DNA from: Candidatus Yanofskyibacteriota bacterium
GTDB lineage: Bacteria > Patescibacteriota > Minisyncoccia > Minisyncoccales > UBA10102
Reading direction: 5' to 3'
Assembly: GCA_030688685.1 (NCBI GenBank)
Contig: JAUYJF010000036.1
Coordinates: 1-32,784 of the forward strand
Length of the DNA: 32,784 bases
Position numbers and translations under genes: made by a program. Below the pieces are notes generated by a model, which ran no database searches, was not told the origin of the DNA, and saw nothing but the letters and a program-made list of their open reading frames with translations. Positions 1-9,000 of the stretch are shown piece after piece (positions within the stretch are counted from its first letter, which is position 1; each line of letters begins with the position of its first letter).

Positions 1-3000
1 TTGAAGCTGCCCCATAGGTCTGGGCATTGGTGGCGGTATACGTCGGCTGCAGAATATCAACCCAGGCAGCATGGGTGATATTTGTTGCTAAAGGAGCAGT
101 ATCGTTTAGGGTTACGTTGGCAAAGTGCATGGCTCCACCAAGGTTGGCAACCCGTGTTCTCCCATTTGTCCCCAAGCCTGTTGAACCGGCATCAATCCAA
201 ATTCCTACAGATGCTAAGTTTGCATCCGCTGCAAGCTGTCCAAACCTAACATTATTCTGTGCGCCATCTACAACGAAAGTATCATCTACATCGTTTGACT
301 CAACCCTGAAATCAATGTCTGAACCTGCTTCGTTGAAGACAATAGTCTTGGCAGAACCGTCAAACCTCAAGTACTCCCACGAGTTACCAGAGCCGTCATT
401 GAGGAACCATGCCATGTCGCCTGAAGCTGTTATATTACTCGTAAGAAGAGAATTGGCTGGGGTTGCCGCGGTAACAGGAGTGCCTATGAGAACATTTGTT
501 AAGGCAGTGTTGGCGTTCAAGGCAGTGGAGCGGTTAATCATAGCAATATCTCCATCTGCTCCGAACTGCTGAATCACATCATCTTGGAGATTAAGAGTGC
601 CATCAAACCTGCTTGTTCCCGCGTCCACCCAGAGAGCGTAGTTGTTGCTGGCTTCGGTTGCCGCTCCTGAAATATACAAAGAAGCGGAATTCGTTGGAGT
701 AAGGCTTCCTACGGTAATATTGGGTTCATCTATAGCTAAACCATACACTGCGGTGGCTCCTGTGTTGGTGGTAATGGCATTGGTGTTGTCAATAAGCATT
801 CGCTGGGTAACCGCAGTAACCGTTCTGGCTGCTCCGTCCACCGAGATTTGGCCTGCCGGGTTAATGGTGGGAGTACGCAGTTGGGTTGTCTGAAATGCGC
901 CCGAATAAACTTCAAATCCACTATCCGGGCTTGTTGTTGCCCGAAGGGATATAGAGTCAACGCTAAGTCCAATCTTGAGAGTATCATTAGTACTTGTTCC
1001 CCACCCAAAGAGAGTCCGGTCAGCGTCGTTGGCGTTGTTGCGTCCCACAATTGCCTGGCCGTGAGGAATGCGGATAAGTCCTGTGGTTGCGGGAGTGGTG
1101 CCCAACTGTAAATCGCCATCCAGTCGGGTTAAGCCCGCGTCCACCCAGAGGGCGTAGTTTGCTGTGCTCCCTTCGGTGGGAGCTGAAGGGATATACAGTG
1201 TGACCCCATAATTCAACGTTCCTGTCGCAGTGATGTTTGGTTCGTCCACACGCAAGCTAGCATAGATATTGCTTGTGCCAGCAGGAATTGTCACCGCACT
1301 TGAGTTCGCGATGTTCACTCTTGAACCCGAATCATTGGCAACGATAGTGTGCGCTGGCGGATTGACAGTGAGATAGACGCTGGAAACAGCTGTGGCACCA
1401 AAACTGTGCGCCCCAACGCCACTAAAGAGACCAGCGTCCATAATATATGAGTTTACGTTGGTGTCCGACTCAATCCTGAAATCAATGTCTGCTCCTTGTT
1501 CATTGAACACCACTGAGGTTCCCGCGGTAGTGGAGAGTATGTGAGAGTTTCCTACCGCAAACTGCCCGTTCACAGAAAGGTTCTGCCAGAACTGAGCTGA
1601 CCCCCCTACTTCCAATGTTCCATTGGAAAGAATGTTTCCCGCGTACAGCGTGGAATTCGCGGATCCCAGAGAGGAATCAGAGGTGCCGTCTCCAATGGTT
1701 CGCCCCGTGAGTCCCATAAGGTCAAGGTTTGCCGCACAGGAAACTCTGGCAACAGAGGCGTAGGAGACATCCGTTGAAGCGGAGCCGGAAACACTTCCTC
1801 CAAAGAGATACACATAGCCATTTACAATAACGGAGCGGTGAGCGAATCGGGTCGCGGGGAGAACTGTTGTGGTAGCCCAAGCGCCTGTGGTTCCGTCCGC
1901 GTTGAGCCGCGCGGCATATACTGTGGTCTGTCCTTCAGAAAGAAGCCCTCCAATCGCGTAGACATACCCGTTTGCCACCACCGAGCTGTGCACGGCTCTC
2001 GCAGCGGGCAAGGCTTCTGTAGTGGACCAAGACCCTACGGTTCCATCCGCGTTGAGCTTTGCGTAGTACACCGTGGTCTGCGAAGCGCCAAGGTCGTTGG
2101 CTCCTCCAATCACATACACATACCCGTTTGCCACCACAGATGAGTGATAATATCTGACAGCAGGCAAGGCTTCTGTGGTAGACCAGCTGCCCACAGTTCC
2201 ATCAGGGTTAAGCTTTGCGTAGTACACGGTATCTTTAGCAGTGTTGTCCTCTGACCCTCCAATGACGTACACATAGCCATTTGCCACCACAGATGAGTGA
2301 TACTGTCTTGTTTCCGCCAGAGCTGTGGTTGTGCCCCAAGACCCTACAGTTCCATCAGAATTCAGCTTTGCGTAATATACAGTATCTCTCGCGGCTGCAC
2401 CGGTATGCCCCCCGATGGTATATATGTACCCGTTCGCTATGACCGACGAATGAATATTTCTCGCTTCCGGAAGCACTGTCGTGGAGGCCCAGGACGCAAG
2501 AGTTCCATCTGTCTTCACCCTTGCGTAGTACACGGTAGTGGCGACAGTACCCGCTCCATTATCCCCTCCAATCACATACACATATCCATTCGCGGTAACC
2601 GCGGAAGCATACTGCCTCGCAAGCGCGAGAGCTTCTGTGGCAGACCATGATCCTATGTCTCCTGTGGTGGTTGCAAGTAAGGTATCTCCGGAACTCCCGG
2701 TGATGGAAACAGCGCCGGCTGGATCTATGGTTAAGTTACCGGTGCTCGTGCTAATAGTGGCAGCTTGATCAAAGGACATTGTGGACACGTTTTGCCATTC
2801 TGCTGTACCGGTTGTCCCAAGATTCCCGGGAAGCCACAGGCGTGTCAGTGCGGCTGCGCCATCTACCCGCGTGCTCCGGAGTTCGACGGCTCCAGTTGAA
2901 GCATGAGTGTCCCCATAGAGAACAATCTCCCCAGCTTTTGTTGCCCCATTACTTCCCCCGGTAATACGCATAAAACTATCTTCCTGATTTGTTGAGAGAA

Positions 3001-6000
3001 CAGCTTCGCCATTTGCTGTAGTGTCCAATATTACCTGGCCGTCAAATCTGCTTACTCCCGCGTCCACCCAGAGGGAGTAGTTGCCCGTGCTTGCTTCAGT
3101 TGGAGCTGCGGCTATATATAAGGAGGCTGCGTTTGTGACTCCCGCAGTTCCAATGGTAATGTTTGGCTCATCCACATACAAAGATGTGACCAAGGCGTGG
3201 GTTCCTGATGCTGCCGTGGTTAAAGCGTTGGTGTTTTCAACCATGAGACGGTGCAGGTTTTGATTGACCACAACAGTTGCTGCCGCGTTGTCAACAATGA
3301 GGCTTCCTCCTGAGTCCCCAGTTGAAGTGACGGTCAACGCTCCTGTGGAAGCTAGAGCAAAGTCCGTGTAGTCTGTCGCGGAACCATTCGCGTCATTGTA
3401 GGTCATTCTGAGGATATCTCCCGTACCATGGTTGATTTCAAGACGGGCGTCCGGGGCAGTCGTCCCGATGCCCACATTGCCTGAACTCCTAATGACCATT
3501 CTTGTGCCGCTGTCTTCAGCGCCTGCTGCAGTAGTTTGGAACAGCAAGGAACCTGGCATGACGTTGGCCTCAACAGTGCCGTCTACTTGAGCCCTGATCT
3601 TGGCCGCGACAGAACGCAGATCATTTCCATCAGATCCATACCAAGTAATATCTCCAAGAGACATGGTATCAACTACAGCGCCAGCACTGCCAACCGTATT
3701 AGTATTGCTTTTCAAAAACGCGAGATTGGCGCTTTCCCACCAGAACGTTGGATTGGCGCTTGAATCCTTAAAGGTGGCCAGCAGGAGAGTAGAGTCTGCC
3801 CTACCGCCGCCAATAACTTGCGCCTCTGGAACTAGTGCTGTTGAACCACCGCCATCAGAGATCGTTATCTGCGCTGAATGGCCAACAACCAACCCATTTG
3901 CGTTTGCGATGTGGAAATCGCCCCCGTCAATGGTTAGAGCATTGCTTGCGTGAGTCAGCGTCACGTCTCCATTGTTGAAGTTCACCACAGCTCCCGAAGC
4001 CAAGAAGAGGTCAGACCACATGAGGGAGGAGGTGCCTAAGGCATTGCCGTCAGAGGCTGCGGGAGAAAGAGCTGTGGCGGTAAGGGTAAGTTCGTCTGCC
4101 CCATTGACTTGGATATAGGAGGTAGCTGCTGCGAATCTCAGTCTGTCATTCCCTAATGCGATAGCTGACCCAGCTTCCGATTGAATATACAGCCTGGCGT
4201 CTCCTGCCGCCGTATCTATAGAGTAGATACCGACGTGATCAGCTAACGCAGGAGCGGATCCTCCTCCGTTGGCAAGAAGGATTTGGTAGTTTCCTGTGGT
4301 GCCTGCTGTTTGGGCTTCAGCATAGAATCCTGAGGCATTCACAGCTGCTCCTCCGGTGAGGGCGCGGAAGGCAGAGGAGTGGGTGAGGGTAGTATCGGCT
4401 CCACTAATCGGACTTGTTGCAGCAACGCCAGCGGCCTTGTTGTAGGCAGCGCTAGCGCCGCCAGCGCCGAGAGTCATGGCATCGACTCCCAAGTATGCCC
4501 ACAGGCCAGTCTGAGCGTTAGTGGAGACCACAACCTGAGTAGAGGCCACGAGTGCCAGACCTCTGACAACTGACGCAACATCGCCAGTGACTTTAGACGT
4601 AGCGGGCGGGATAAAACGAGCCAGGTCAGTACCGCCAGAGCCAACGCTCGCGCTGCCATGCAGCCGAAAGAGGTCATTTGTGCCCAGTGCAGTCCCGGAA
4701 GAAATTAGAAATGGGTCTTGGCTTACTGAGTTATCAACGCCCAGGACGTAACTATTACCGCCTGGAATAGTGAGACGAAGTTGAGGATCACCGGTTGAGG
4801 TAGTTCCTCCCACCGCAATATCCACAATGGAGTGAGAAGCGGCAGCGGCGTTGCTTGTGTTCTGCACAAGGAGCGTGGTGTTATCAGTGGAGTTAGCACC
4901 CGTTAGAGAGAAGGATTGCCCTGTCCAAGTAGTGGCGCTTGTTGCCGCTCCAACCGCAAGAGTGGTTGCCGCTCCTCCAATATTCAGAGTGGTAACATCG
5001 GCGTTAATGAGATTGAACGTTCCTCCCACGCTCGCGGTTAAGTCTCCTCCTTGGATATCCAAGTCTCCGTCCAATCGCGTGTTTCCCGCGTCTACCCAGA
5101 GGGCGTAGTTGCCTGTGCTTGCTTCTGTGGGAGCACGCTGAATATACAAGGTCGCTGCATTAGTGACGCCCGCCGTACCAATAGTGATATTTGGTTCGTC
5201 CAAAGTTAAACTGGCTACAAGCGCATGTGTTCCAGAAGCCGCTGTAGTGAGCGCACTGTTATTGTCTATAAAGACCCTATGAAAATCCTCGTTTGCATCT
5301 ATAGTAGTTGCCGGACCATCGACTAACAGAAATCTCCCCACGCCAGTTCCGGGGGCCGATCCAATTCCTACCGCATTTTCCCCACCATCCACAAACAGAA
5401 TGATAGTGTCATCTCCAATTAAGACATCTGCTCCTGCCGCGGCAGAAAGGGTGAGGTTGCCCGTCGTGGTGCTGATGGTCTGAGCCTGCTGGAACTGGAA
5501 CTCTCCTGTTCCCGCAAGCGTGAGGTCGGTGCCGTCAAAGGCAATGTCCCAGTCCTGGCCCGCTCCCAGGACTAATCCAATATCGTCTGCTGCTAATTGG
5601 AGGTCTCCATCAAACCTGCTGGTTCCCGCGTCCACCCAGAGGGCGTAAGCATTGTCTATGGTTGTGTTTGCTCCGGCCGCCGCGGCGCCTTGGATGTATA
5701 TAGTTGCGGCTGAAGTTAATGTTTGGTTCGCGTTGGCTCCAGCGAACGTGGGGATGCCAAAGAAGGAACCCGCGCTCACGGCAAGGGTGGTGGGGTCAGC
5801 GTTGGTCTGGGTGAGGGTGTCTGCCGGAACATGGAGAATGCGTCCTACTGAGGTTACTCCGGCTCGGTTCACTTCCCCTCCGTTCAGAGTAAGGAAGCCT
5901 CCCGCGGTGACGGCTCCTCCAAGACCCATGCTGTCGGTGCCAGCGTCCACCACAAACATGTTGGCGTTGTTGTCGCCTTCTATCCCGAAATCATAATCAT

Positions 6001-9000
6001 TGCCTGGCTCATTAAATACTACGCCAGAAGAACTAAAGTCAGCTCTGCTTGTCCCTTCAGCTTCCGTGGTTGCCCCTGTACGTAAAACTAAGTTTCCGGC
6101 GGCAGAATCCACTACGAAGTTTCCTGAAGAATCTCCTTTGAGCGCGCCCGATAGCGTAGAAGTATCTGTATAAATCCATATCGGAGCCTGAGCTGCATCA
6201 CTTATTAATTCAATAAATGGATCAGTTACTCCGCTCGTTGTTCCCGTTACTCTAAAAGCACCTGAATTTTGCGATAATGTAACCGTAGAACTGGCTAATT
6301 GTAAGTCTCCGTCCAATCGCGTGTTTCCCGCGTCCACCCAGAGGGAGTAGGCAGTGCCAATGGACACGTTCGTGGAAGCTGCGGGAGCTCCCGCGATGTA
6401 GTGGGTGGCAGCATTCGTCAAGGTAAGAGTTGCATTGTCGTTGGTAATGGTTGGAATACCTAGCGCACTTAAAGCCCAGATTGCGTTGGTTCCAGAAACA
6501 TTATCGTAATTGATGGTATCTGCCGGGATATTGAACACCCCTACCGCAGACGCCGCCGTCCTCGTAAAGGCTCCTGGGGTTACCTCCAGCACAGACCCAT
6601 CAGTGGCTGCAGCTCCAATACCCACCGCTCCCTGAGAGTCAATCCGGACACGCTCCGTAACTACAGCGGCACCATCGGAAGTGGTGAGGAAAGAGATGCG
6701 ACCAGGCACGTCATTAGCGCCAGGCTCTCCGTCGATATTGAAGGCTATGGAAGCTACCTGAGAGACGTAATCGGTGCCGTCGTCTGCATAGCCGGTGAGG
6801 TATCCTACGGCATCCCCATTTTGCACGATACCAAAGGATCCAATCGTTGCGCTGCGGGACTTGAGCACAATGAATTCATTCGCTGCGCCATCGGCGCTCC
6901 ACCGGCCAGTCATAATGGCGCCCTCAGCTCCCGTGTCTAGCGATTGAACTTCTGGAATGTAGCTACCCACTGCTATTTGGGATGAATGGCCAACAACCAA
7001 CCCATTAGCGTTTGCGATAAACACATCTCCTCCCGCGATCGTCAACGCGTTCGAGGCATGAGTGAGCGTCACATCCCCCTCGTTAAAGTTAATGACTCCT
7101 CCAGAAGCAAGGAACAGGTCACTCCAGGCAGTGCCAGATACTCCCAACCCTCCTCCGTCATCTCCTCCGGGAACAACGCTTCCCGTGCCTGCTACTTGAG
7201 GGTCAATAACCAAGTTGGTGCCGTCATAGTAGATGTCTGCGTCCTGCCCTGCTCCAAATACCAGAGATGTGCTATCTCCGAGAATCTGGATTTCCCCGTC
7301 AAACCTGCTTACTCCCGCGTCCACCCAGAGGGAGTAGGCAGTGCCAATGGACACGTTCGTGGAAGCTGCGGGAGCTCCCGCGATGTAGTGGGTGGCAGCA
7401 TTCGTCAAGGTAAGAGTTGCATTGTCGTTGGTGAGGGTCTGTATACCTATGGCTTGAGCAGCCCAGATGGCATTGGTTCCCAAGGCGTTGTCGTAGTTAA
7501 TGGTGTCTGCTGGAATATTGAATGCTCCTACTGATGTGACTGCTGTTCTTGTAACTGCTCCGGGGGTAATCTCAAAGATACTGCCGTCTGAAGCTGCAGC
7601 TCCAATGCCTACAGAATCAAGCCCAGCGTCCAGAGTGAACAGGTTTGCGCCATTATTTGATTCAATCTTAAAATCAATGTCTGCTCCGGTTTCATTAAAG
7701 ACAACCGCCTCTCCGGTGTTCATGGAAAGAATATGGTGGACGTTTGTTCCGTCTCCAAAAGATATGACTCCGTCTGTGGTATTGAGAATAACCTCCCCAT
7801 TGCTCAGCCGAATGTCTGCTGTTCCAATAGTCCCTCCAATGTCCAAGCCGTAATCAAGGGTGCCTGCTGTTTGGAATCCAATGGAGCTTGCGGAAGTCCC
7901 CCCGTCTTTCAGGGTAATGAGCACTCCGGTCTGGTTGCCGGAAGATGTATCAGGAACCGTGATGTTGGAAGAGAAGTCAAGATCCAAACCAACGAATGCT
8001 CCCGTTTGCGTGATAGCATGCGTTGCGTTTTGGCCGTAGTTTACAAGAGACCCTGAGGTAAACGTTTCATTAACCCCTGAAACCTGAGAGAACAGAGAAA
8101 TGGGATAGTTGAACACGAAGTTGTTGTCGTATCCAACAACCCTGCCGGCATCTCCGGCAGCCGACCACTGCATCACAGCGTTAATGGGAGCCGTGCCAAC
8201 CGAGAAAGCAAGAGACGCGATTTCAGCGTTGTTTGTCGCGTTGTCAGAATTAATAAGCCAGGTTGCCGCCTCCGTACTCCCGGACGTCAGCGTTCCTTCA
8301 ATATTGGTGGCATTTACGTTTGTGAAGTACCCTGTCGCCCACACCTTGGAGGCAGACCCCAGGTCGTGCGCGTTGGTGGTTTCAGGAACAATGTTGGAAT
8401 CTACCACGCCCGTAAAGGTAATGGTGTCAGACGCGGCATCTCCCAGCACAACGGAACCCTCCGTGGTAGTCAGCCCTGACACCGTGAGGTTTCCGGTGAC
8501 ATTTACATTCCCATCAAACCGAGCGTTTCCAGAATCAACCCACAAGGCATACGCGTTCGTAATGGTTGCCGGTCCATCTCCCCCTCCCGTGGGAGATCCC
8601 GCTATGTATACGGTTGCCGCGTTATCAATTGTTAAACCGGAACCCGCGGAATAGGTTGGAGCCCCAATATGCACCAAGTTAAACCCGGTAGCTGTGGTAA
8701 TGTTGGTTGCTCCCGTAAGAGTAATGGTGTCTCCCTCTACTTGAAAAGCATCCAAGGTAGCTGAAGCTCCGGAAGCTACGGTCTGGGCGGTATCTATGGT
8801 TAATTGCGTGGCCGCGTCTATCGTCAACGCTCCTGTCGTGGTACTCATGGTGGTGGCTTGCTGGAACGCGAGAGAATTCGCGGAAAGAATAAGAGCGGAG
8901 TTCGCGGCTCCCACATTTAGGGTTGTGGCGGCCCCCGCGAAGTTCACGGTGGTGGCGGTGTCATTCACCAAGTCAAAGGTTTCCAAGATAGTAGAGATGG

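Larger units (their letters stand above)
600..8553 (-). repeat. Dispersed in-frame repeat (A)YALWVDAGxSRFDG(D/E)LQ, at least 8 copies
   Basis: DNA core ccgtccaatcgcgt.tcccgcgtccacccagagggcgtag near 602-641, 1117-1157, 3039-3080, 5068-5108, 5608-5650, 6310-6352, 7297-7338 and 8511-8553 (divergent). Confidence 0.85.

Noticed and set aside
736-1821. Minus-strand ORFs 736-1119 and 1606-1821
   Set aside because: They lie in a different frame (low coordinate = 1 mod 3) from the giant ORF and are out-of-frame shadows.
1809-2650. Possible CRISPR array because of ~153-bp periodic repeats
   Set aside because: Units are coding, divergent, in frame and contain no short repeat/unique spacer structure; they translate to kelch-like units.
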